43,120 nt of DNA, from contig CAIOBP010000074.1 of assembly GCA_903856295.1 (NCBI GenBank), positions 1 to 43,120 on the forward strand, given 5' to 3'. Source of the DNA: an uncultured Rhodospirillales bacterium. Lineage in GTDB: Bacteria; Pseudomonadota; Alphaproteobacteria; Azospirillales; Azospirillaceae. The notes under the pieces are model-generated. The model was not told the DNA's origin. It saw only the letters and a list, made by a program, of their open reading frames with translations, and did no database searches. Made by a program: the position numbers and the translations under genes. Positions 27,576 through 35,577 of this stretch are shown here, one piece after another (within the stretch, counting starts at the first letter, position 1; each line of letters opens with the position of its first letter).

Positions 27576-28567
27576 GCGTTGACGCAACCGATCCGCCGCA
27601 GGGGGCGCCGCCCCCTGCGCCCCGGCCGGGGGTGTGCCCCTGGACCCTCGACTGGTTCCTCGGGCCGGGGGGCGGGCGGTTGCGCTGGGGGTATGTTAGC
27701 TGCGACATGCCGTGTCGGGGTACCTTGCTGCTGTTCATGGGGCGGACCGAGTATCTCGAGAAGTATGATGAGATGGTCCGCGAGTGGGCCGGGCGGGGCT
27801 TTCAGGTCTTGGCCCTTGAATGGCGTGGCCAGGGATTGTCGGGGCGCTTTCTCGATAATCCAATGAAATGCCATATCGATGATTATGCCGTTTTCTATCT
27901 GGACTTTGGCGCCTGGTACGAGGCCGAGGTGCGGCCGCGCGTCGTCGGGCCGCTGGTGCTGTTTGCGCACTCCATGGGCGGGCTGATCGGCTTGCGGGTC
28001 CTCGCCGATCAACCGGGCCGCTTCACCGCCGCCGTGCTGACCGTGCCGATGGTCGCGATCAACACCGCGCCCTGGCCGGTGTTCGTCGCGCGGTTGCTGG
28101 CGCGGGCGGCGTGCGCCGTGGGCCGCGGCGGCTCTTACGCCTTCGGCCAGGGGGATTATGACACCGCCACCGACGGTGTTTTCGCGGGCAACCCCCTGAG
28201 CGGCGATCCCGAGCGCTTTTGCCGCATCCATGACGGCTTCCGGCGCGACCCCCGGTTGCGGCTGGGCGGCGTGACGTTTGGCTGGCTCGCGGCGTCGTTC
28301 CGCGCCCAGGCGGCGCTGGTCCGGCCCGACGTGCTGCGCGGGATCGCGACGCCGGTGCTGCTGCTGACCGCCGGGCGTGACCCGCTGGTGCCGCCCGAGG
28401 CCCAGCGCCGGCTCGGACGTTTGCTGCCCGCCTGCGTGATGCGGGATTATCCCGAGGCCCGCCACGACCCATTTTCGGAACAAGACACTATCCGTACGTG
28501 TGTCTGGGCGGATATCGATGTATTTCTCAACCAAACATTGCCAGATATCCGGTTGTATCCTGAATAA
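27572..28567 (+). CDS. PldB-like alpha/beta hydrolase (lysophospholipase/monoacylglycerol lipase type)
   Basis: Serine hydrolase probably acting on lysophospholipids or monoacylglycerols. The family signature FMGRTEYLEKYDEMVREW and LALEWRGQGLSGR is clear. The nucleophile is Ser134 in FAHSMGG, the acid is in TAGRDPLVPP and the His is in EARHDPF, so the triad is complete. Translation starts at a GTG sharing bases with the htpG stop. Residues about 9-27 (PQGAPPPAPRPGVCPWTLDW) are encoded by palindromic DNA of the intergenic repeat family and do not look like a hydrolase N-terminus. Some downstream start might therefore be used, although no good one is seen before the core. Confidence 0.88.
   Translation: MSVDATDPPQGAPPPAPRPGVCPWTLDWFLGPGGGRLRWGYVSCDMPCRGTLLLFMGRTEYLEKYDEMVREWAGRGFQVLALEWRGQGLSGRFLDNPMKCHIDDYAVFYLDFGAWYEAEVRPRVVGPLVLFAHSMGGLIGLRVLADQPGRFTAAVLTVPMVAINTAPWPVFVARLLARAACAVGRGGSYAFGQGDYDTATDGVFAGNPLSGDPERFCRIHDGFRRDPRLRLGGVTFGWLAASFRAQAALVRPDVLRGIATPVLLLTAGRDPLVPPEAQRRLGRLLPACVMRDYPEARHDPFSEQDTIRTCVWADIDVFLNQTLPDIRLYPE
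27597..27649 (+). repeat. Palindromic repeat inside a coding region, copy F
   Basis: The block has the palindrome AGGGGGCGCCGCCCCCT and then GGGGGTGTGCCCCTGGACCC, matching the third module of copies D and E. It lies wholly within the first 30 codons of the PldB-like hydrolase and is read in frame. Confidence 0.6.
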
Positions 28568-28608
28568 ATCACGATCATCCCGCTGCTGAGTCCGCCGTTT
28601 CTTCGCTC

Positions 28609-28638
28609 TTGACGAAATAGCGGCCCTTAAGCGTATCA
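28609..28638 (+). promoter_or_regulatory. Candidate promoter for the SLBB export gene
   Basis: TTGACG at 28609-28614 is a good -35 match. The -10 is weaker: GTATCA at 28633-28638 with 18-bp spacing. It lies 52 bp upstream of the ATG in the 122-bp gap after the hydrolase. Found by eye. Confidence 0.4.
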
Positions 28639-28689
28639 TGCGAGTGTATGCCGGGCGATCTCCGCCCGAGCGCGGTTGTTTGAAATTTG

Positions 28690-31600
28690 ATGTTTGCTGC
28701 TGCGTGCAGGATTATCGCCCGGCTGGTGCTGGCGGCGGCACTTTGCGTGTGGGCGTTTGCTGTGTCGGCTGTCGAGCCGGCGCAGGGCGAGGCCGTGAGC
28801 GCGCAAGGCCCGGCGCCGACCCGTCTTGAGGCCGCCTATTCCGCGCGGGCCGGCTTGCCGGTGCGCCAGTTCGGCTATGAGCTGTTCGCCCATGGCACCG
28901 GGAGCGCCGCCGGAGCGGTTACCGGCGTGGCGCCGGTCGGCTCGGTTCAGGGCGATTATGTGCTCGGCGTCGGCGACGCGGTGCAGGTGGTGCTGCGCGC
29001 CAGCCTGAAGGGTGGCACCAAGCGCTATCTGATCGATAGCCAGGGCTTGCTGGTGGTCGATGATTTCGTGCCGGTCGCCGCCGCCGGCCGCACCCTGGCC
29101 GAGGTGCGCGACGAATTGCGGGCGGTGGCGCGCGCCGCCATTCCCGATGCCGACCTGTTTGTCTCGCTGGTCGAATTGCGGCGGATTCACGTGATGGTGG
29201 TGGGCGAGGTCGCCCGGCCCGGCCGCTACGCCGTGACCAGCCTCGGCACCGCCCTCGACGCGCTGTTTGCCGCCGGCGGCGTCACCTCCGCCGGCAGTCT
29301 GCGCCGGATCACCCTGACCCGCGCCGGCTCCACGGCGCCGAGCCGGATCGATCTCTACGATTTGCTTCAGGCCAGCGGCCGGGGCGGCGACTTGCGCCTG
29401 ACCGATGGTGACCGGTTGGTGGTGCCGCCGCTCGGGCCGACGCTGGCGGTGGCGGGCGCGGTGCGCCGGCCGGCGATTTATGAACTGGCGGCGGACAGCG
29501 CCGCGCTGTCGGTGGCCGAGGTCGTGCATCTGGCCGGCGGGCCGCTGCGCCCCGGCGCCGCGCGCGCCGTGCGGCTGATGGTCGGCTCCGATGGCATCGA
29601 GCGCCCTGTCGAGATCAACGACGTCGATCAGGATAAGCCATTATTGGGAAATGCCGATGTCATTCTCATGTCGCCGCGCCATGAGAATCGGGTCGGCGAG
29701 GTCCGGCTCGATGGCCATGTCCGGCGTCCCGGCCCGCGCGGTCTGGCCGAGCATCCGAGCGTCGGCCTGCTGGTCGGCCCCGACGATTTGCTGCCCCAGC
29801 CCTACTTGCATTTCGCGGTGCTGGAGACCGGGGCGACCGGCGGGCGGGCGCGGACGCTGGTGCCGGTCAGTCTCTCGGCGATCTTCGCGCTGCGCGAGGA
29901 CCGCGCCCTGCGTGACGGCGACACTCTGATCGCGCTGGGCGCGCGCGACGTCGAGTTTCTGACCTCGCGGCCGGTGCTGGAGTTGCTGCGCGGACGCCCG
30001 GCGCCCGAATGGGCCGAGTGCGCCGGCCTGACCGTGCTGGCCCGCGCGCTGTCCGCCGATCCCGAGGGACCGCTGGCCAAAGGGCCGCTGGCGCGGGCGG
30101 CCGGCAAACTCGTCCCGGCCGAGGGCGGCTGCCCGCCGGTGTTCGACCGTCACCCGGATCTGCTGCTGTTCGCGCTCACCCATGCGGCATTGCTGACCAA
30201 TGGCGTGCCCCGGCCGGGTTTCTATCCCGCCGCCGCCGCGGTGGCGGTCGGCGACCTGGCGCGCGAGGCCGGCGGCACCAGCGGCGCGGCGACCGGCGGC
30301 CGGGCCTCGGGCGGCGACATCGTCGAGCAGCTGGACCCCTGGGTCGAGCTGGCCGGGCCGTTCCGCCATCCCGGCGTCCGGCCGCTGAAGCGCGCCCGCA
30401 CGCTGCGCGCCGCGCTCGGCCGGGGCAAGGATTTGGACTCGGGAGTCTATCCGCTGTTCGGCGTCATCGACCGTTTCGACCGCATCGGGCTGGTGCGCAA
30501 ACTGATCCCCTTTTCGCCGCGGGAGGTGCTGGCCGGAAGCGTCGAGCACACTCTGGCCGATCATGACCGGGTGCTGCTGTTCCAGGCCGATGAGCTGCGG
30601 CGGTTGCTGGAGGCGGCCGAGGCGGCGGCGGCCGGCTATGCCCGGAGCAGCGGTCTCGGCAACGCGCCCGGACCGGGACGCGGCCGGAGCAATGCCGAGT
30701 CCCCGCCGGAAAAGCAGGCGGCGGCCGAGACACAGCCGCTGACCGATGATCCCGATGCGGCGCGGGTGCCGCCGCCGGGGCGGGCGGTGGCACCGGGGCC
30801 GGCGGGCGTCGAGGGCGATGGCGGCTTCGCTGCCCTGGAACGGGACGCCGCGCTGCTCACCCTGGTGCGCGATCATGTGGTGACGGTGCGGGGCGCGGTG
30901 CGCCGGCCCGGCGGCTATCCGGTGGCCGGACCGGGGGCGTTGGCGGCGGTGATCGAGGCGGCGGGCGGGCTGACCGCCACGGCGGACGCCGCCAGTGTCG
31001 AGGTCACGGTTGACACCGCGCACGGGCCGGGGCGGATGCTGGTCGACCTCAACGGCTATACCGGTGACGCCGCCCTGGTCGGGCCGGGCGACGCGGTGCG
31101 GGTCAATGGCCGCTTCGTGGCGCTGGAGAGCCGGGGCGTGGTCATTGAGGGCGAGGTGGTGCGGCCCGGAACCTATGATGTCCTTCATGGCGAAACGCTG
31201 TCCTCGCTGCTCGCCCGGGCCGGCGGCCTGACCCGCGACGCCTATCCGGCCGGAGCGGTGTTCACCCGCGAGACCGCGCGCCGCCGCGAGAGCGAGCAGT
31301 TCCAGCGTCAGGCCCAGGATATCGAGCGGGCGCTGACCTCCGAGCTGTTTCGGCCCAACACCACCACCCGTCCCGAGGGCGTGGCCATGGCGCGGCAACT
31401 GGCCAACGAGTTGCGCGGCCAGACCGGCATCGGCCGCATCACCGTCGAGGCCGACCCGAGGGCGCTCAAGGCCCGGCCGCAGGTCGATCTTCTGCTCGAG
31501 CCCGGCGACCGGCTGGTGATTCCCAAGCGTTCGCTGACGGTGGCGGTGTTCGGCGAGGTGCAGGCGCCGGCGACGCTGCAATACGACCCGGCCAAACGGG

Positions 31601-31866
31601 TGGAGGATTATGTTTTCCAGGCCGGCGGCGCCACCCGCAACGCCGACGAGGATCGCATCTTCGTGCTGCTGCCCAATGGCAGCTCGCGCCCGGCGGCGAC
31701 TTCGGCCTGGAGTTTCAGCGACATCACGATTCCGCCCGGTTCGACCATCGTGGTGCCGCGCGATCCCCATCCCTTCGACTTCCTCGAAGCGGCGCGCGAT
31801 ATCGGCGGCGCGCTCGGTCAGCTGGCCCTGACCGCCGCCTCGATTTCCGTGTTGCAGCGACAATGA
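28690..31866 (+). CDS. Very long polysaccharide-export protein with multiple SLBB domains
   Basis: A 1058-residue periplasmic/outer-membrane export protein of the Wza/OPX superfamily. A signal peptide (ARLVLAAALCVWAFAVSA) precedes a poly_export domain at about 87-160 (GDYVLGVGDAVQVVLRASLKG). SLBB-type domains follow, each opening with a G-x-V-x-x-P turn: VVGEVARPGRY (about 170), VAGAVRRPAIY (255), LDGHVRRPGPR (337), LAGPFRHPGVR (550), VRGAVRRPGGY (730), IEGEVVRPGTY (817) and VFGEVQAPATL (952). A Pro/Ala/Glu linker (about 650-720) splits the protein in two. E. coli Wza is about 380 residues, so this is nearly three times longer. No lipobox is evident. The start is ATG 28690; a TTG one codon earlier is less likely. 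Confidence 0.85.
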   Translation: MFAAACRIIARLVLAAALCVWAFAVSAVEPAQGEAVSAQGPAPTRLEAAYSARAGLPVRQFGYELFAHGTGSAAGAVTGVAPVGSVQGDYVLGVGDAVQVVLRASLKGGTKRYLIDSQGLLVVDDFVPVAAAGRTLAEVRDELRAVARAAIPDADLFVSLVELRRIHVMVVGEVARPGRYAVTSLGTALDALFAAGGVTSAGSLRRITLTRAGSTAPSRIDLYDLLQASGRGGDLRLTDGDRLVVPPLGPTLAVAGAVRRPAIYELAADSAALSVAEVVHLAGGPLRPGAARAVRLMVGSDGIERPVEINDVDQDKPLLGNADVILMSPRHENRVGEVRLDGHVRRPGPRGLAEHPSVGLLVGPDDLLPQPYLHFAVLETGATGGRARTLVPVSLSAIFALREDRALRDGDTLIALGARDVEFLTSRPVLELLRGRPAPEWAECAGLTVLARALSADPEGPLAKGPLARAAGKLVPAEGGCPPVFDRHPDLLLFALTHAALLTNGVPRPGFYPAAAAVAVGDLAREAGGTSGAATGGRASGGDIVEQLDPWVELAGPFRHPGVRPLKRARTLRAALGRGKDLDSGVYPLFGVIDRFDRIGLVRKLIPFSPREVLAGSVEHTLADHDRVLLFQADELRRLLEAAEAAAAGYARSSGLGNAPGPGRGRSNAESPPEKQAAAETQPLTDDPDAARVPPPGRAVAPGPAGVEGDGGFAALERDAALLTLVRDHVVTVRGAVRRPGGYPVAGPGALAAVIEAAGGLTATADAASVEVTVDTAHGPGRMLVDLNGYTGDAALVGPGDAVRVNGRFVALESRGVVIEGEVVRPGTYDVLHGETLSSLLARAGGLTRDAYPAGAVFTRETARRRESEQFQRQAQDIERALTSELFRPNTTTRPEGVAMARQLANELRGQTGIGRITVEADPRALKARPQVDLLLEPGDRLVIPKRSLTVAVFGEVQAPATLQYDPAKRVEDYVFQAGGATRNADEDRIFVLLPNGSSRPAATSAWSFSDITIPPGSTIVVPRDPHPFDFLEAARDIGGALGQLALTAASISVLQRQ

Positions 31867-31884
31867 GAGCGGAGTGCCCCCGAC

Positions 31885-32715
31885 ATGATCCATAAGGGTA
31901 TCGGCGCGGCGCGCGATGCGGTGGAGCCGGCGCTGTTTTCGGTGGTCACGGTGGTGCGCGACGATCTCGCCGGGCTGGTGCGCACCCATGCCAGTCTCGA
32001 GGCGCAGCAGTGTCGGGACTTCGAGTGGATCGTGGTCGATGGCGATTCGCGCGACGGCAGCCGCGACTGGCTGGAGGCGAACCGGTCCCGGATCGGCTGG
32101 TGGCGCTCGGCCCCCGATGGCGGGATTTACGACGCCATGAATATCGGGCTCGGCGTGGCCTCGGGCCGCTATGTGCTGTTTCTCAACGCCGGGGATGCTC
32201 TGGCCGAGGCGGGGACCCTGGCTGCCGTGGCCACCGCCCTGGCCGGGGCGGGCTGGCCCGATTTCTGTTATGGCGACGCCTTCGAAACCGGCCCCGGCGG
32301 CCGGCTGCTGCTCAAGCCGGCCCGCTCCCATCGCCGGGTTTGGTACGGCATGTTCACCCATCATCAGGCGATGTTCTGCCGGCGGGCGATCCTCGCCGGA
32401 CTGGCCTTCAATCCGGCTTACCCGGTCGGGGCCGACTATGCCTTCACCATCGAGGTGCTGGGCCGGGCGCGCAGCCATCACCGTGTGTCGCGGCCGGTTT
32501 GCATCTTTGCCCCCGGTGGTTGTTCTCAGCGCATGGCCTCGTCAGGGCGCCGGGATCAGTCGCTGATTCGGAAAAGTCTGCTGAAACACAGCATTGTCCG
32601 TCGATGGCTGATTCACGCCTTGCAACTTATAGTTTATAATTCCCGCAAATACCTGCCGCATGTGTTTTGCGCGCTGCGTTACAGAGATAGATTTGACATG
32701 GTTAATCCAGAATAG
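31885..32715 (+). CDS. Family 2 glycosyltransferase
   Basis: A 276-residue GT-A enzyme likely to add a sugar to a lipid-linked polysaccharide precursor at the cytoplasmic face. It opens with FSVVTVVRDDLAGLVRTHAS and EWIVVDGDSRDGS (nucleotide site), then GGIYDAMNIGLGVASGRYVLFLNAGD, where NAGD replaces the usual DxD, as in some WcaA-like enzymes. GADYAFTIEVL carries the probable acceptor-site acid. It starts 18 bp after the SLBB export gene and is surely cotranscribed with it. Donor and acceptor sugars cannot be told. Confidence 0.87.
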   Translation: MIHKGIGAARDAVEPALFSVVTVVRDDLAGLVRTHASLEAQQCRDFEWIVVDGDSRDGSRDWLEANRSRIGWWRSAPDGGIYDAMNIGLGVASGRYVLFLNAGDALAEAGTLAAVATALAGAGWPDFCYGDAFETGPGGRLLLKPARSHRRVWYGMFTHHQAMFCRRAILAGLAFNPAYPVGADYAFTIEVLGRARSHHRVSRPVCIFAPGGCSQRMASSGRRDQSLIRKSLLKHSIVRRWLIHALQLIVYNSRKYLPHVFCALRYRDRFDMVNPE

Positions 32716-32718
32716 TGT

Positions 32719-32737
32719 GCGGCGCAACAAGCGCCGC
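32719..32737. terminator. Short GC hairpin after the glycosyltransferase
   Basis: GCGGCGC (32719-32725) and GCGCCGC (32731-32737) form a 7-bp stem with an AACAA loop, starting 4 nt after the stop. An A-run, not a T-run, follows on the plus strand, so intrinsic termination rightward is not well supported. Confidence 0.35.
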
Positions 32738-32747
32738 GCGAAAAAAG

Positions 32748-32772
32748 TGTAATCAGAGGATTGTAATCTGAG
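32748..32772 (+). promoter_or_regulatory. Tandem 11-bp direct repeats upstream of the XRE regulator gene
   Basis: TGTAATCAGAG (32748-32758) and TGTAATCTGAG (32762-32772) differ at one base and repeat at a 14-bp period. They lie 58-82 bp before the regulator ATG in AT-richer DNA than the surroundings. A regulator binding site, perhaps for autoregulation, is the obvious guess. Confidence 0.45.
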
Positions 32773-32829
32773 CGTGCTCGGAGTAAGAACTGCTGACTGA
32801 CGAGGACAGTGAGCAGTTGGAGCCCGAAG

Positions 32830-33309
32830 ATGCAAACGATTGACTCGAAGCTTGCTCCCGCGAGTACGATTACCCGCCGGGGCGAAGGGCCGAATCCGAT
32901 CGACATTCACGTCGGCAACCGGTTGAGACAATGCCGGACCCTGCTGGGTATCAGCCAGGAAAAGCTGGGTGAGGCGATCGGCATCACATTTCAGCAATTG
33001 CAGAAATACGAGCGGGGCTCGAACCGCATCAGCGCCAGCCGCCTTTTCAATCTTTCTCAGGTGCTTGGCGTGCCGGTGAGCTTCTTTTTCGACGATATGC
33101 CGCCGACCTTGCAGAGCGAACCGCCGCTCGAATCGGCCGAGGAGGTCAGCGAGCCCGAAGGATTCGCACCCCGGGCCCGGCGTGAGACCCTCGAACTGGT
33201 GCGGGCCTATTACCGGATCGGCGAGTCGCCGGTGCGGCGCCGGGCCTTCGACCTGATCCGGGCGCTGGGCGGCGAGGTGGCGGTGCTCGAGGGCGCGGTT
33301 GCCGATTAG
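32830..33309 (+). CDS. XRE-family transcriptional regulator
   Basis: A 159-residue protein with a Cro/C1-type helix-turn-helix at about residues 26-90: IHVGNRLRQCRTLLGISQEKLGEAIG, then FQQLQKYERGSNRISASRL and VPVSFFFDDMP. A flexible acidic linker leads to a helical C-terminus (RRETLELVRAYYRIGES). Stand-alone regulators of this form are common in alphaproteobacteria. The ATG at 32830 has GGAG 7 nt upstream; an upstream GTG (32809) has a Shine-Dalgarno too close to work well. Placed between polysaccharide genes, it is a fair candidate to control them. Its last 4 bp overlap the convergent glycosyltransferase gene. Confidence 0.85.
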   Translation: MQTIDSKLAPASTITRRGEGPNPIDIHVGNRLRQCRTLLGISQEKLGEAIGITFQQLQKYERGSNRISASRLFNLSQVLGVPVSFFFDDMPPTLQSEPPLESAEEVSEPEGFAPRARRETLELVRAYYRIGESPVRRRAFDLIRALGGEVAVLEGAVAD

Positions 33310-34178
33310 AGCCGGGGGCCGTGGCGGGGGCTGCGCTCGACGCCTCCGCGGCCGGCCTTCAGTTCACCGAGCTTGAGCCCGATCTGCCAGTAGTAGAAGG
33401 CGCGGGCCAGCGCGTAGTGAAACCCGGCGCGACCATCGAGCACGCCGAGTCGCCATAGGTAGCTGTGGAGAAAGACGAGCAGCGGGCGGGCCGGCGCCCG
33501 GTCGAGCAGCCGTTTCAGCAGGCGGCGCCAGCGGCTTTCGCCCTCGGCCATGGCCTGCAACCGGCCGTCGTTGCGCAGTGTCGCCTCCCAGTCGGAGTAG
33601 CGGTTGTGCCGCTCCAGCCACGCGAACAGGGGTTTGGCATCCTCGTGGAGCAGCGGCGCCTGGAGCCGGCCGGCGCTGCCCCCGAGTCGCGGCTGATAGT
33701 GGCCTTCGACTTCCCACATCGCGGCGACGTCGAGATCGGGGCAGTCCGGATAGCGGGCGTGGCGGCGGTCGAGCAGGGCGAGTTTGTGGTTGCGGGCGCC
33801 GAAGCGCAACCTGCGGCCGATAAACCTCATGCGCCCGGAGATATAATAACCGGCGTGGCGCGGCCCCGCCGTCATCAGAGCGGCGATTTCCGCTGTCAGC
33901 TCCGGAGTCATCCGTTCGTCGGCGTCGAGGTACAGCACCCAGTCGTGGGCGAGGGTCAGGGTGTCGAGGCACCATTGCTTCTTTTTGGGATAGCGGCCGT
34001 TCCAGTGGAACGGCACCACCCGCGCCCCGGCGGCGGCGGCCAGTTCGGCGGTGCCGTCGCCGCTCGCCGAATCGACCACTACCCGCTCGGCAAAATCCCG
34101 CACCGAGTCGAGGCAGGCGACGATATTGGCCGCCTCGTCGCGGGTCATCACGATCACCGAAACCGGAATCCGCTCCAT
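33306..34178 (-). CDS. Family 2 glycosyltransferase, WaaE/KdtX-like
   Basis: A 290-residue enzyme. The start RIPVSVIVMTRDEAANIVACL and the VVVDSASGDGTAELAAAAGA segment form the nucleotide-sugar site; DWVLYLDADERMTPEL carries the DxD metal motif. The segment YPKKKQWCLDTL and the C-terminal RPLLVFLHSYLWRLGVLDG region resemble lipopolysaccharide-core beta-1,4-glucosyltransferases of the WaaE group. It probably decorates LPS or exopolysaccharide; the true substrate is not shown. It lies downstream of the Wzz-like gene, with repeat copy E between them, and converges on the XRE gene with a 4-bp overlap. Confidence 0.87.
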   Translation of the reverse strand: MERIPVSVIVMTRDEAANIVACLDSVRDFAERVVVDSASGDGTAELAAAAGARVVPFHWNGRYPKKKQWCLDTLTLAHDWVLYLDADERMTPELTAEIAALMTAGPRHAGYYISGRMRFIGRRLRFGARNHKLALLDRRHARYPDCPDLDVAAMWEVEGHYQPRLGGSAGRLQAPLLHEDAKPLFAWLERHNRYSDWEATLRNDGRLQAMAEGESRWRRLLKRLLDRAPARPLLVFLHSYLWRLGVLDGRAGFHYALARAFYYWQIGLKLGELKAGRGGVERSPRHGPRL

Positions 34179-34192
34179 CGGGCCTCGTTCAG

Positions 34193-34305
34193 GTTTCCAA
34201 AGGCCGCCGGCCTGTGGCGGGTCCAGGGCGGAGCCCTGGCCTTGTCTCCGACGGCCAAGGGGCCTTGCCCCTGGACCCCACTGGGGCCGGCGGCCCCAGG
34301 CCCCG
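34193..34305 (+). repeat. Modular palindromic repeat, copy E
   Basis: Starts GTTTCCAAAGGCCGCCGGCC and carries the same four modules as copy D (the third reads AAGGGGCCTTGCCCCTGGAC), ending CCCCAGGCCCC. It occupies almost all of the gap between two leftward genes (Wzz-like, then glycosyltransferase), so transcription of the second must pass several potential stems. Confidence 0.8.
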
Positions 34306-34308
34306 GTG

Positions 34309-35301
34309 TTAGTCTACCGTCGCTTCGGCCATGCGGCGGCGGAAGGCGCGGCGCACCGGCTCTTGCCAGGCGCGGCGGGCGAAGACCAGGAACAGTCCCA
34401 GCCCGGCGCCGACGGCGGCGGCCAGGGGCAGGATGATCAGCGGATTCGGCCAGTCGGGCTGGTTTGAGGCGCTGGGCGGCTCGATCGGGTCGGCGGCGAA
34501 GGGCAGATCGACTCCGATCATCATGGCCACCCGCTCCTGGTCGCCGAGCAGTTCGACCAGGGCCTTGCGCGAGTCGGCGGTTTGGGCGGCGGCGAGGCCG
34601 GCCCGGATGTAACCGATTTCGGCATTGGCCCGGCGGGCGGCTTCGGTGCGCAAATGGGCGTCGGCGGCGGCGGTCAGCCGGTGCAGCAGGGTCACCGCGA
34701 ACGCGCGGTCGGAGTCGCGGTAGCTGATGCGCCGCATCGGAGTGGTGCCAAGTGACTGCACGACGATGGCGCGGCGCAGATGGTGCGACACGATGTCGAC
34801 GTCGGGGGCGCTCCAGTCCTCCCGTCCGGCCAGCCCCAGAATCAGGCCGCGCAGCCAGCCGCTCAGGCCGCCGGGGGTGTGCCAGCGGCCGGTTGCCGGG
34901 TCCCAGCGCTCGGGGAAGAGGTGGGCCAGCAGGCCGGGCTCGGTCATCAGCCGGGCGGCCACGGTGGGCGAACTCAGCAGCTCGACGAATCGGGCGAAGT
35001 CGGAGAGCATTTCGTCGCCGTTGCCGAACTCCAGCATGCTCATGGGCATGTCGGCGCGCATGGCCACCGGCGTCCGCGCGCCCATCGCCGAGGCGCCGGT
35101 GCGGGCGATCGGCCCCACCACCATCGAGGCGGTATGCTCGGGAGGCAGCCCGCGCAGCGCGAAAGCGGCGAGCAGCAGGGATCCCAGGGCGCAAACCGCC
35201 ACCAGCCGCCATCCCGAGGTCAGGGAAAGCGCCAAAGGACGCCAGGGCGAGGCGCGCTCCCGGAGCAGGGACAGGTGAAAGGCGGCGGTCAGCTCGGTCA
35301 T
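34309..35301 (-). CDS. Wzz-like polysaccharide chain-length / co-polymerase protein
   Basis: A 330-residue inner-membrane protein with the PCP layout: a membrane helix near the N-terminus (about residues 33-52, LVAVCALGSLLLAAFALRGL), a large periplasmic region, and a second helix near the C-terminus (PLIILPLAAAVGAGLGLFLV) followed by a short basic tail. No cytoplasmic tyrosine-kinase domain is attached and none is seen nearby, so it is of the Wzz (PCP-1) kind and not Wzc. The periplasmic part is divergent, so the call rests on topology and on polysaccharide neighbours. The start at 35301 was chosen because the region upstream (to 35520) does not look like coding sequence. Confidence 0.65.
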   Translation of the reverse strand: MTELTAAFHLSLLRERASPWRPLALSLTSGWRLVAVCALGSLLLAAFALRGLPPEHTASMVVGPIARTGASAMGARTPVAMRADMPMSMLEFGNGDEMLSDFARFVELLSSPTVAARLMTEPGLLAHLFPERWDPATGRWHTPGGLSGWLRGLILGLAGREDWSAPDVDIVSHHLRRAIVVQSLGTTPMRRISYRDSDRAFAVTLLHRLTAAADAHLRTEAARRANAEIGYIRAGLAAAQTADSRKALVELLGDQERVAMMIGVDLPFAADPIEPPSASNQPDWPNPLIILPLAAAVGAGLGLFLVFARRAWQEPVRRAFRRRMAEATVD

Positions 35302-35460
35302 CGTCGGTGGACCCCTCGGCTCGGACCGTTGGCATGCGGGATGCGCATGCAAGAGTATGCCATCGTCCGTCTCCCGGCGCAAACCGGGGCTATGCTGCGC
35401 CGCAGTCGCGACCGCGTCGATCAATCCGCTTGATCGGAGCTCAACAAGGCCTTCAGGCCC

Positions 35461-35489
35461 TTGAGGGTTTCGGAAAAGCCGTGTAACTT
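35461..35489 (+). promoter_or_regulatory. Candidate promoter for the three-gene small-protein cluster
   Basis: TTGAGG (35461-35466) and TAACTT (35484-35489) with 17-bp spacing, 88 bp before the first ATG. The match is moderate. It lies in the 276-bp divergent gap with the Wzz-like gene, in which I see no other element. Confidence 0.3.
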
Positions 35490-35577
35490 CCACCACTGAA
35501 ACGGTCATGGTGCGTCGCACCAGCGGCCCCGGCGCTGTGTGGCGCGGTGCCGTTCGTCTGGCCCCGGGGGAAAAGCC

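Noticed and set aside
29641-32481. A 946-codon open frame on the minus strand opposite the SLBB export gene
   Set aside because: It mirrors a gene with clear family motifs on the plus strand, is rich in Arg/Gly/Pro/His as expected for antisense frames in high-GC DNA, and shows no domain.
35302-35520. Longer N-terminus of the Wzz-like gene (start at 35520)
   Set aside because: The extra 73 residues have no PCP character and would displace the membrane helix from its usual place near the start.
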